DNA of 64,000 nt from Mesorhizobium sp. B2-8-5 (GTDB lineage: Bacteria; Pseudomonadota; Alphaproteobacteria; Rhizobiales; Rhizobiaceae). A program made the translations under genes and the position numbers. How positions within the stretch are numbered: position 1 is the first letter of the stretch; each line of letters begins with the position of its first letter. Shown in pieces: positions 45,167 to 53,717 of the stretch. The notes beneath the pieces were generated by a model, which worked only from the letters and a program-made list of their open reading frames with translations, was not told the origin of the DNA and ran no database searches. Location: NCBI RefSeq assembly GCF_006440675.2, contig NZ_CP083951.1, forward strand, positions 2,265,501 to 2,329,500, read 5' to 3'.

Positions 45167-45369
45167 AAAGGGAGTCTGGAGCGGGCAGCGGTTTAGTCAA
45201 GCAATCGCTAATGGAACGTTCAATCAGCCACCAAGTTGGGTGAATGCCGGGCGTGGAATCGTCCGCGCCGCTTTGTTGGGAGGTCTCCGGCCGCGCCCGC
45301 GCCGCGAGAGGCGTTGGAGAACTCGAGCCGAGAGTCTCGGCCACTTTGGATGAGTAGCGCTATGCCCCG

Positions 45370-45828
45370 TATGGTTGGTCGGCGATCCACAGCAACTGCA
45401 GGCGATCGAGGCGGGTGCTGCGTTCCGTTCGATCCACGAACGTCACTGCGGCGTCGAAATCGGCCAGGTGCGCAAGCAGCGCGAGGACTGGCAGCGTGGT
45501 GCCACCTGCGATTTGGCAACCGGCAGGATCGGCGCAGCGATCGACGCCTATGAGGCGCAAGGCATGGTGCATCAGGCGGCGACTCGGGACGACGCGCGCA
45601 GCGGTCTGGTCGAACGCTGGGATCGCGACAGGCAGACGCAGCCTGAGGCAAGCCGGATCATTCTCACCCACACAAACGACGAGGTGCGCGCGCTCAACCA
45701 GGCAGCACGCGAGCGCATGCGCGCTGCAGGCGATCTCGACGAAGATATTTCAAGTGGAAGTGGAACGCGGCGCGAGAGCTTTCGCCAGCGGCGACCGCAT
45801 CATGTTCCTGCGAGAGGAAAATCAATAA
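45370..45828 (+). pseudogene. TraA conjugative relaxase/helicase fragment
   Basis: The frame opens VGDPQQLQAIEAGAAFRSIH (helicase motif with DPQQLQ), followed by GQVRKQREDWQRGATCDLAT and RIILTHTNDEVRALNQAARE, then switches frame to VEVERGARAFASGDRIMFLR. This is the middle of the RecD-like helicase half of TraA. The relaxase domain and the C-terminus are absent. It is the only trace in the window of the DNA-processing part of a conjugation system. Confidence 0.82.
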
Positions 45829-46746
45829 CCATGCAAAGGGAAGACAATCGAACGAACAGAGCCCATTTTCCCATGCATTGCTCGCCAAGAGACGTGGGAA
45901 AGAAATCCCCGTGAGCAAGAGACGTCGCCGCCATCAGGACGATGGGCGGCAAGGGTCCGATCGGAATCAAACTTGGCGCTGGTGATCTGACCGGGACTGT
46001 CTTGCCTGGCCAATACCAAACGCAACGCTTCCCGGCTGTGAGCCCTTGGGTGGACGTGAACGAAGAGCTGGAGATTTGGACGCCGGATGAACGGCGCGCG
46101 CTCCTGCTGCGATTCTGAAATGCTCTGCTGGAAGCCTACGGTCGGCCGCCTGCGCGCTCCATTACAGAGTTCGAGCGAGCAGCTGCGGTAGCGCCGCTTT
46201 CGAAATAGGCGATGCATGATTAACGCTTCTGGGGCTAAGCCAACGTCAGCAGTTCGATGCCGGACTGACCGGTTCCCAGTCGAAAGACCGACGGGTCAGC
46301 AACCCACCGAGCGCGTTGAAGCGGCCGTCCGCGCTACGTCGGATAGGCGCTCAAGTTCTTGCCGCATTCAACGCGGCTCGCCCTCGGCTAGCATCATCGA
46401 AATGAGAATGGCCCATATGAGTTTCCGCTGCCTTGATCGGCCAGACGAGGAGCGGTGTCGGCAGCACCATGGCTTGGGCCCGCAAGCCGTCTGGCGGTTG
46501 CGGACGCGAGGCGCAAAACGGCAGGCCTTCGAACTGGCCTGCCGAGATTGGCAACTGGCGGCCAACCCCGTCCGCTTCGAGCTTGGGAACTGGAATACGA
46601 GTTTGCCGGCGTCAGCCGCATTGAGAGCGCTCGCTGCGCTTGAAGCGCCCCTATATAATCCCCGCCGCCGCGTCACCTTGGGCGAATACAGCTTGAGAAC
46701 GAAAAGAATATTCGCCACTTCTTGTGCGAAGGTGGAATAGCGCACA
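45829..46746. other. Degenerate region with small fragments
   Basis: A short frame from ATG 45831 opens MQREDNRTNRAHFPMH, similar to the small protein at 42871-43077. A stop-interrupted stretch (about 45950-46207) reads ELEIWTPDERRALLLRF and ALLEAYGRPPARSITEFERA. A plus-strand frame to 46740 has AKRQAFELACRDWQLAANPV but no recognisable family. None is supported as a gene. Confidence 0.45.
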
Positions 46747-47170
46747 ATGCCGTTTAACGAAGACCGCCTTGTCCTGAATCTGACCGACAGCGAACTGGAA
46801 GATTTAATCAAAAAGAGGTTCGCACGCCTCGAAAGCAGCTATATCGGATTTGAGCGTCCCACGCGATCAGCGGACATGGGTCGCGCCGCCGTCGGATTCC
46901 TGTCCAACAACGCTACGACGGCGAATGGCACAATTATCAGTGTAAGCACCTGAAATCGCCCTTGGGCAAGGCGGAGTTCGTCACCGAGCTCGGGAAATTT
47001 TCTACCATGCGGGCCAGGGCGAATTCACGCTGCCCACCAGCTACATTTTCGTCTGCCCCAACTCGGCGGTTCGCGATGTGAAAAAGGTGATTGACCGGCC
47101 GTCGTTCATCGCCGACTTCCTGATCGACAATTGGGCCGACTATTGCATCGCGCCGTCGACAGGACGATGA
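46747..47170 (+). pseudogene. ABC-3C-type defence protein, nuclease-like N-terminal fragment, frameshifted
   Basis: From ATG 46747: LVLNLTDSELEDLIKKRFAR, then ERPTRSADMGRAAVGFL. After an indel near 46920 it reads WHNYQCKHLKSPLGKAEFVT, ELGKFFYHAGQGEFTLPTSY and IDRPSFIADFLIDNWADYC. The GDMGRD-like and QCK elements and the order match the restriction-endonuclease-like part of ABC-three-component (ABC-3C) conflict systems as I recall them. The usual D after GR is A here. A stop at 47168 removes the C-terminal part and no ABC ATPase partner is near. Confidence 0.6.
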
Positions 47171-47189
47171 CGCTGTTGAAGTAGGCGTT

Positions 47190-47396
47190 CTATTTCCCGT
47201 ATCGCTGCTCCAGCGCTTCGGCAATGTGTTCGCAAAGCAACTCCCCGGTGACGATGTTGACGTGGAGACGGATGCGTGCGCCCTGCGGATCGACCATCGT
47301 GATCACCGCGCCGCGGTCGGAGTATTCGAACGTATCCAGAACCTTGTGAATGACGAAGTCAGCTACGTTGGGCAGCGAGCCGGCGCGATCTTCCAC
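47190..47396 (-). CDS. Small hypothetical protein
   Basis: A 68-residue protein: NVADFVIHKVLDTFEYSDRG, then ITMVDPQGARIRLHVNIVTG and a C-terminal helix EHIAEALEQRYG. It reads as a compact alpha/beta domain without gaps. A purine-rich stretch precedes ATG 47396. Family not recognised. Confidence 0.5.
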   Translation of the reverse strand: MEDRAGSLPNVADFVIHKVLDTFEYSDRGAVITMVDPQGARIRLHVNIVTGELLCEHIAEALEQRYGK

Positions 47397-47833
47397 GGCC
47401 TTTCTCCATCCCGAAATCAGCGGATCATCCCTTTGGTCGGCAGTCGTGTGCCTAGAAGGTCTCCGACAGCTGCCCGATCGTTAAATATGTAGCGGCTTGT
47501 ACTAGCGTCCAGAAGAATATTAACGCTCCGCAGCATCCGTTGCGCATGTCCTTGGAGCGGGCGGCTTCTCGGCAAAAGCCAAGCCGGGAACCGGATCTTT
47601 GACTGGCTGCTTTCCGCATAGGTCTGGATAAGCGTCAGGTCGCGGTGCCGTGCAAGCGTGCTGCGACGGCTCGAAAAATAGCGGCATCATCGAGTCGCCG
47701 GATTTGCTGGTCCGGCGCCCGCGAACGCCTTCCAGCATAACACCTGCCGTTAATGGCCGGGTGAATTGTGCAGCCCGTTGGAACCTCTTGTGAAATCGAG
47801 TGTTAAGCTGCGTTTAGGGGAATTCAATCTTTC
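47397..47833. other. Gap before the histidine kinase gene
   Basis: No supported gene. A minus-strand frame at 47520-47738 lacks conserved features. The stretch just before 47834 presumably holds the kinase promoter. Confidence 0.4.
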
Positions 47834-50536
47834 ATGGAACAACGAGCTTTGCCCTCCAGCATTTCTGGCGCGAAATCCTTCGCCGATGAAAGGGACGTCG
47901 AAGGGCCCCGTGCGGTCCTGCTCCCCGGCAGCGATATGGAAGATTTCTTCGAGAATGCAGCCGTGGCTCTCCACCTGGTCGCGAATGATGGCACGATTTT
48001 GCGCGCCAATAGAGCCGAACTGGACTTGCTCGGCTATGCCGCGGAGGAATACATCGGCCGGAACATCCGCGAATTCCACGCCGATCCCGCCGCGATCGAA
48101 GACATTTTGCACCGCCTTTCTCGGCATGAGCAGCTTCGACATTATCGTGCGAGGTTGCGCGCCAAAGAAGGCTCCATGCGTTGGGTCGAGATAACATCGA
48201 ATGTGCGTTCGGTTGGTGGTCAGTTCCTCAATACGCGCTGCATCACCATCGACGTGACTGAGAAGGTCGAAGCGGAAGAGTTGTTGCGCGAACAGGAGCA
48301 GAGGCTTGCCCTGACCTATCACAGCGCTGGTGTGGGAATCGTGGAAGCTGACGCCGAAGGCCGGCTGCTGCGGGTGAACGGACATTTGTGCCGTCTTTTG
48401 GCCTGTACGAAGGAGGACCTTGTTGGCCGATCTATTTTCGATCGGACCTTTCCTCCCGACGTCGAGGCGGATCGCATGAAATATCGCCAACAGGTCGCTG
48501 GCGAGATCAAAAGCTACACGATCGAGAAGCGGTTCGTACGCAAGGACGGGTCGCTTTTCTGGGCTGTCGTGACGTCTTCCAGCGTCTACGACGGCAGTGG
48601 GCGGTTTCACTACGCGGTACGGGTGCAGCACGATATCACCGAGCGGAAAGAGATTGAGGCGACGCTCGCCCAAAGGGCCGAGGAGCAGGCTGCGCTGCAT
48701 CAATTAACGGAAATGCTACAGCACGCCCGTACCCGCGAAGACGTCTACGAGGCGGCGCTCGACGCGATCCAGCGCGGGCTAAGATGTCAGCGTGCTTCTG
48801 TTCTGCTCTTGGAAGGCGGGATCATGAAGTTTGTCGCCTGGCGGGGCTTGTCGAAGGCATATCGAGGCGCCGTGGAAGGCCATTCGCCCTGGTCCGCGGC
48901 AGACCGCGATCCGCAGCCGATTTGCATGCGCGATGTGGAACAGGCCGAACTCCCCGACGGCTTGAGACAGGCAATCCGAACAGAAGGCATCGACGCGGTC
49001 TGCTTCATTCCGATAACCGAAGGTGGGCGTCTGTTGGGCAAGTTCATGGCCTATTTCGACGAGCCGCACGAATGCTCGGCCGAAGAGGTTGAAGTCGCCC
49101 GGACAATTGCACGCCAGCTCGGCTTTGGCATTGAGCGTGTCAAGACACAGAATGCGACCCGGCAATTGGCGGCAATCGTGGAGTCGTCCCATGACGCCAT
49201 CGTAAGCAAGGATCTCAGAGGCGTCGTCTCGACCTGGAATCGCGGCGCCGAGCGGTTGTTCGGCTATACGGCCGCGGAGATGGTCGGTAAGCCCATCACC
49301 ACTATCATTCCCGAGGGTCGGCAGCACGAGGAGCCGCTGATATTAGGCCGCATCCGCAACGGCGAACTCGTCGATCATTTCGAAACGGTTCGCCGCTGCA
49401 AAGACGGAACGCTGGTAGATATCTCTCTCACAATATCGCCGGTGCGGGATGCGTCAGGCCATATCGTCGGAGCATCCAAAATCGCCCGGAACATAACCGA
49501 CAAAAAGGTAGCGGAAGCGAAGATACAAGACAGCGAGCGCCACCTTCAAGACCTGCTCGCGGCCATTCCTGCCGCGATCTACACCACGGATGGCGACGGT
49601 AAGATCACCTACTTCAATGAAGCGGCGGTGCAACTTGCCGGCCGAACGCCCGTCATTGGCACCGACGAATGGTGCGTGACATGGAAGCTCTACTGGCCGG
49701 ATGGAACGCCGCTCCCCCACGATCAGTGTCCCATGGCCATCTCACTGCGCGAAGGGCGGCCCCTCCGGGGATATGAAGCGGTGGCCGAGCGGCCGGATGG
49801 TACCCGGGTTCCATTCATTCCCTATCCCACACCGATGCGCGATGCCGCGGGAAACATCACCGGCGCCATAAACATGCTGGTCGATGTGAGCGAGCGTAAG
49901 CAGGCAGAAAGCCAGCAACGGATCTTGCTCGACGAGCTCAATCATCGCGTGAAGAACAACATGATGATGCTGAAGTCCCTGCTTTCCATGGCGGCAAGGA
50001 CCAGCAAGAGTTCGGAGGCTCAAACCGTTCTGCATGAGGCCAGCAAGCGGGTGGCCGCCATGGCTGCCGCTCAGCGGGTCCTCTATGACACGCCCGATGC
50101 CATCAACTTCGGTGCCGAACCTTTCCTGGGAGCTGTTTGCGAGACAGCAAAACAGATGTTTCCCGCAGCCGTTCAATTGGTCTGCGAGGCAGATCCGATC
50201 CAACTGCCGAACGACGTTGCGATGCCGCTGGCGCTTATTATCAACGAGCTTTTGATCAATGCCGTGAAGTATGGCTTGCCCGGAAATGAGCATGGAACCA
50301 TTCGCGTTTCCATCAGACAGAACGGCCGGGCGATTAGCCTTGTGGTAGAGGATGAGGGCCCGGGCTTCGAACTGAGTTCGGTACGCTCGTCGTCGTCCGG
50401 CCTGCGACTTGTCGAAGGCCTGGTGCGACAGATCGGCGCGACGTTCGAAGTCAGCCGGAGCCCGTCCAGATGCACCATTATTTTTTCTCAGATGCCTCAG
50501 GAGATTGGCCTTGCGACCAAAAGCAGCGATACCTGA
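47834..50536 (+). CDS. Multi-PAS/GAF sensor histidine kinase, HWE/HisKA_2 type
   Basis: A 900-residue cytoplasmic kinase. Order: PAS (about 36-146), PAS (about 155-280), GAF (about 295-430), PAS (about 437-560), PAS (about 570-690), then the kinase core. The phospho-acceptor H704 is in LLDELNHRVKNNMMMLKSLL, the alternative HWE/HisKA_2 dimerisation motif. The ATPase part has NELLINAVKYG and DEGPGF. No membrane helices are seen, so the signal is probably intracellular (redox, light or small ligand). The receiver gene just downstream is the likely partner. Confidence 0.94.
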   Translation: MEQRALPSSISGAKSFADERDVEGPRAVLLPGSDMEDFFENAAVALHLVANDGTILRANRAELDLLGYAAEEYIGRNIREFHADPAAIEDILHRLSRHEQLRHYRARLRAKEGSMRWVEITSNVRSVGGQFLNTRCITIDVTEKVEAEELLREQEQRLALTYHSAGVGIVEADAEGRLLRVNGHLCRLLACTKEDLVGRSIFDRTFPPDVEADRMKYRQQVAGEIKSYTIEKRFVRKDGSLFWAVVTSSSVYDGSGRFHYAVRVQHDITERKEIEATLAQRAEEQAALHQLTEMLQHARTREDVYEAALDAIQRGLRCQRASVLLLEGGIMKFVAWRGLSKAYRGAVEGHSPWSAADRDPQPICMRDVEQAELPDGLRQAIRTEGIDAVCFIPITEGGRLLGKFMAYFDEPHECSAEEVEVARTIARQLGFGIERVKTQNATRQLAAIVESSHDAIVSKDLRGVVSTWNRGAERLFGYTAAEMVGKPITTIIPEGRQHEEPLILGRIRNGELVDHFETVRRCKDGTLVDISLTISPVRDASGHIVGASKIARNITDKKVAEAKIQDSERHLQDLLAAIPAAIYTTDGDGKITYFNEAAVQLAGRTPVIGTDEWCVTWKLYWPDGTPLPHDQCPMAISLREGRPLRGYEAVAERPDGTRVPFIPYPTPMRDAAGNITGAINMLVDVSERKQAESQQRILLDELNHRVKNNMMMLKSLLSMAARTSKSSEAQTVLHEASKRVAAMAAAQRVLYDTPDAINFGAEPFLGAVCETAKQMFPAAVQLVCEADPIQLPNDVAMPLALIINELLINAVKYGLPGNEHGTIRVSIRQNGRAISLVVEDEGPGFELSSVRSSSSGLRLVEGLVRQIGATFEVSRSPSRCTIIFSQMPQEIGLATKSSDT

Positions 50537-50600
50537 GTTGAGCCGTGCGGGGGACATCAATCGGCCCTTCAAGCCGCAGGTAGTCTTCTCCCGAGATGAT

Positions 50601-51008
50601 GTGAGCGGAGGACACCCCGAAACCGCTCTGAACCAGCCGATTCTGATCGTCGAAGACGACTACCTGATCGCGCTGGATGTAGAGGCGGGACTGCTGGCCG
50701 AAGGCTTCTCGCTGGCGGGCCTCGCGACCAGCGCCGATGAGGCGATAAGTATGGCGCTCTCGACCAAGCCGGTGCTTGCCCTGATGGATATCCGCTTGCT
50801 CGGCAAGCGGGACGGCATCGACGCGGCCGTGGAATTGTACCGCGAGTTGGGCATACGGTGCGTCTTTACGACGGCCCATAGCGATCGCGACGTGCGGCTT
50901 CGAGCCGAAGCGGCCAGACCGCTGGGCTGGGTGCAGAAACCCTATTCGATAGCGACGCTAGTCGCAGCCATTCGAAATGCTCTTCAGGAGCTCGAGAAGG
51001 AGAGCTGA
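50601..51008 (+). CDS. Receiver-only response regulator
   Basis: A 135-residue single-domain receiver (CheY-like). Acidic pair in IVEDDYLIAL (D19, D20), phospho-acceptor D63 (LALMDIRLLG), T90/T91 and K113 (QKPYS) are all present. No output domain, so it acts by phosphorelay or protein contact, as receivers paired with HWE kinases often do. The start is uncertain: GTG 50601 is my choice; the frame is open to ATG 50409 inside the kinase gene. About 65 bases separate it from the kinase stop. Confidence 0.85.
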   Translation: MSGGHPETALNQPILIVEDDYLIALDVEAGLLAEGFSLAGLATSADEAISMALSTKPVLALMDIRLLGKRDGIDAAVELYRELGIRCVFTTAHSDRDVRLRAEAARPLGWVQKPYSIATLVAAIRNALQELEKES

Positions 51009-51682
51009 ACGCGCGGGGAGGGTCATTTAAGCAGTCGGACGCGCCGAGCGCCACGTCAGTGCTTGATTTTGGGTGTGATTTGAACCTATGGACCAGGTCT
51101 AGAGGGCGAGGCGATGGAGACTTTCGGTGGTACCTCGCTGGTTGCTCGCGGAAGCATAGGGAACGACACGCGAAGCTTCGTGATTTTGGCCCACAAAAAC
51201 GCGGGTCGTGTCCCCCGCAGGTGGTGTAGCTCGGCGATAGCGCAGCCGTTCGCGAGCGCGCCCTCGACAGCGCCGTTTTATGGCAGGAATTGCATGCCTC
51301 CGTTGAAAGGGACATGCAGACTTGCAGACTACTTCTTGGGCGGATTTCTGCGGGCAGTTATCGCGAGATCTCGAAACCCGCGGCGACCTGAGCATGGTCG
51401 GTTTCTTTCAGGTCTTCTTCATCGTGTTCCTCGGCGATCACGTAGGTCGACCAGCGACTCGGCCTCGCCGATCTCGACCCCGTTCCTCGCGAACAGCGGC
51501 TCACTTCAAAGCGACCGCAGTTCCCAATGTTCGACGAACCAGCCTTAGCTGACAACGACTCTTGCTTTGACACAAGCTACGGGCAAGCGTTTCGTGACCA
51601 TCCGCGGACGGGAGGGCAGCCAGTCAGTCTTTCGCGTGAGCGGTCCTGTGGCCGGCAGGACCGCTGCAACTCCGTCGTGGCG
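51009..51682. other. Gap without a recognised gene
   Basis: Frames on both strands (for example 51114-51548 plus and 51358-51573 minus) show no family features. On the minus strand FARNGVEIGEAESLVDLRD hints at a degraded protein. The terminator-like hairpin at 51640-51664 belongs to the DUF892 gene. Confidence 0.4.
51640..51664 (-). terminator. Terminator-like hairpin after the DUF892 gene
   Basis: GCGGTCCTG (51640-51648) and CAGGACCGC (51656-51664) are exact nine-base arms with a seven-base loop, 18 bases beyond the stop at 51683 in the minus direction. No T-run. Confidence 0.55.
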
Positions 51683-52201
51683 CTAGGCCGCCTGCAGAGC
51701 ACGTCGATTGGCATCGTTCTCGCCGAGAGCGTTGAGCGCCTCGTCGGTGTCGGACTCTTCTTTTAAGGTCTGACGGAGCAGCGGGAGAGCATCCTTGAGT
51801 CTGAGCTCCTCGGCCCATGCAATCAGCGTACCGTAGCGCGCGATTTCGTAATGCTCGACCGCTTGTGCGGCGCCCACCAGACCCGCGTCGAGCGCCGGTT
51901 CGTCCTTGTACTCCTCGAGGATTTCCGAGCCCTCCTCGATGATTCCATCAATGGCCGGGCAGGTCTTGCCCCGGGCCGGCTTGCCGAGTATGTCGAAGAC
52001 TTGCTCCAGGCGATCGACCTGGGCTTCAGTTTCCTTGAGGTGCTTTTCGAAGGCAGCGCTTATCTTTTCGGACTGTGCTGCTTTCGCCAGCTTTGGCAAT
52101 ACCTTCAAGATTTTCTTTTCCGCATAGTAGATGTCTTTGAGTCCGTCCAGGAAGAGGCTTTCCAAGCCCTTCGAGGTCGCGGACGAAGCTTTCTTCGGCA
52201 T
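51683..52201 (-). CDS. YciE/YciF-type ferritin-like protein (DUF892)
   Basis: A 172-residue four-helix ferritin-like protein. It opens LESLFLDGLKDIYYAEKKIL and carries the expected Glu/His residues in EKHLKETEAQVDRLEQVF and AAQAVEHYEIARYGTL. The family is linked to osmotic and oxidative stress. AAAGGAG lies eight bases before ATG 52201; the open frame upstream is not conserved. A related, interrupted copy lies at 57729. Confidence 0.9.
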   Translation of the reverse strand: MPKKASSATSKGLESLFLDGLKDIYYAEKKILKVLPKLAKAAQSEKISAAFEKHLKETEAQVDRLEQVFDILGKPARGKTCPAIDGIIEEGSEILEEYKDEPALDAGLVGAAQAVEHYEIARYGTLIAWAEELRLKDALPLLRQTLKEESDTDEALNALGENDANRRALQAA

Positions 52202-52556
52202 TTTTACGCTCCTTTGCGGTTGCGATCGTGCGCCTGCAGCGCTCTTTCCTAATCCGCCCGGGGACCTGAAGTTCCGACAAGACCGTCGTGTTGAAACATC
52301 GCGTTCCAGACAACCGAACAAGCTGACCGTCTCGCTATCAATCACGCCGTTGATGGAGATGGTGGGCGGCTGGAAAAGGAGTGTTGCCTGATTCGGGCCG
52401 TCCTGCTGCCGTGAAGCGCTGTCGTGTCGGAAGTCATGGAATGCCTCGCCGGGTCTTGGAGCTGCAACCTTCCATCCGTCCGTTCGTTCCTCGTGCTTCG
52501 AGTTTGTGGGAACATCGGCGTCACGGCCCGGTTAAGTCGATGCGAGGAGGTGCTCC
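52202..52556. other. Gap without a recognised gene
   Basis: Nothing recognisable. It must contain the promoter of the DUF892 gene on the minus strand. Confidence 0.4.
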
Positions 52557-52768
52557 ATGAACGCTCCAACGCGTGCTCGACAGAGCCGCCGAGCGAATCC
52601 CGATGAGGAGAGTTCGCTGGCGCCGATGCGCTGGAAGCCGTTGAGCCCGAGACGCACGGGCGCTTGCCGCAAGAAGATCCCGCGGAAGGTTCACGCAAGG
52701 CTGTGGATCGCGAACTCGGCCGGCAAAAGCCATCGGCCAGGGCTGACAAAGCGAAGTCCGACAGTTAG
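52557..52768 (+). pseudogene. Small hypothetical gene, probably frameshifted
   Basis: ATG 52557 follows a good GAGGAGG site and reads MNAPTRARQSRRANPDE. The more protein-like continuation is in another frame: ADALEAVEPETHGRLPQEDP, then SRKAVDRELGRQKPSARADK, ending at TAG 52766-52768. A single indel near 52605 would join them into a ~70-residue hydrophilic protein. Confidence 0.4.
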
Positions 52769-53282
52769 CGCCAGCGGGATCAGGTCGGCTTCGGCCAGGG
52801 AGCCGCGCAACGCCCCTGTCAAAGCGTCAGGACGGTGGCGAGATTTTCCAGCTCGCCATAGTCGCGCATCGCCATCGTGTCGCAATGAGCGGTCGCGAGC
52901 ACGGTCGAGCTGCTGGTCCCACGAAGCAGTATCGTCACGCAATGCCGGCCGCCTCCAGGCCGGACTCGTTCGCCAGATATTCCACATGACGGAAGGCTGG
53001 ATCCTCCCGCAACTACGCTGCCGGCCATCGACCGAACGCAGCACCGCCCTGCCTGCCGGTGACGCTTTTCTGTTAGGTGAGCGAGATTGCCCGGGCTCTG
53101 GCGCGCTCAAGCCAGGTCTTGGCTATGTCGCGTTCACGATCGTCCCTATAAAGCTGAAACATTGCGAGCTCAGTCGGACATGGAACCGGCCAGCCTCGAT
53201 GCCGCAAATCCCGAACACGGAGGAACTTTCGGGTGGCTGCGGCTTTATCTTCGGGATTTGAAGCGATTGCAGCGAGGGGAAG
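52769..53282. other. Gap with minus-strand fragments
   Basis: On the minus strand, 52819-53028 ends in TSSSTVLATAHCDTMAMRDY and GELENLATVLTL, and 53073-53200 ends in PTELAMFQLYRDDRERDIAK. Both look like 3' ends of small rhizobial proteins, but no full gene with a start is evident. Confidence 0.4.
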
Positions 53283-53717
53283 ATGTTGCGCACCGTTGCC
53301 CGGCCGAGCCGGGCCTTCCTGCCCCTGCTGGCGCTGGCGCTTGCCTCTTGTTCCTCGTCTGAAACCGTTGACCAGCAATCGAAGCTTGCGGCCTCGACGG
53401 CACAGGCGGCAGTGCTGGTGAGCGACGCCTGGCTCTCCGGCGCAGCGCCGTCCCATTATGCGTCCTCAGCATTGCAGTCCTTTGCCGAGACACTCGCCGA
53501 CGCTGGCCGGCAAGTGGAATCGGCGTCTCCGTCCGACCGGGGAAAGCGAGATGCGTTGGCGGCCGCTGTTAGCCGGCTGTCGAATGCGGCAAGGCGGGCC
53601 AAGGACGCGGTCGAGGCCGGACAGGATGCGCAGGTCGGTCAGGCGCAACAGGAGCTTCGGGCCGCGCAAGGCGATCTCGCAACAGCCTATCGAAACTATT
53701 TCTCGCCGAAACGATGA
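53283..53717 (+). CDS. Putative lipoprotein of unknown function
   Basis: A 144-residue protein with a signal peptide and lipobox (LALALASC, Cys at residue 23). The mature part is Ala-rich and helical with RLSNAARRAKDAVEAGQDAQ and QAQQELRAAQGDLATAYRNY. AGGGGAAG precedes ATG 53283. It overlaps the transporter gene by four bases (ATGA at 53714-53717), so it is co-translated with it. Confidence 0.75.
   Translation: MLRTVARPSRAFLPLLALALASCSSSETVDQQSKLAASTAQAAVLVSDAWLSGAAPSHYASSALQSFAETLADAGRQVESASPSDRGKRDALAAAVSRLSNAARRAKDAVEAGQDAQVGQAQQELRAAQGDLATAYRNYFSPKR

Noticed and set aside
47520-47738. A 72-codon minus-strand frame
   Set aside because: Biased, proline-rich composition with no conserved pattern and no ribosome site.
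51114-51573. Overlapping frames on both strands between the response regulator and the DUF892 gene
   Set aside because: None shows a domain, ribosome site or coding-like composition over its full length.
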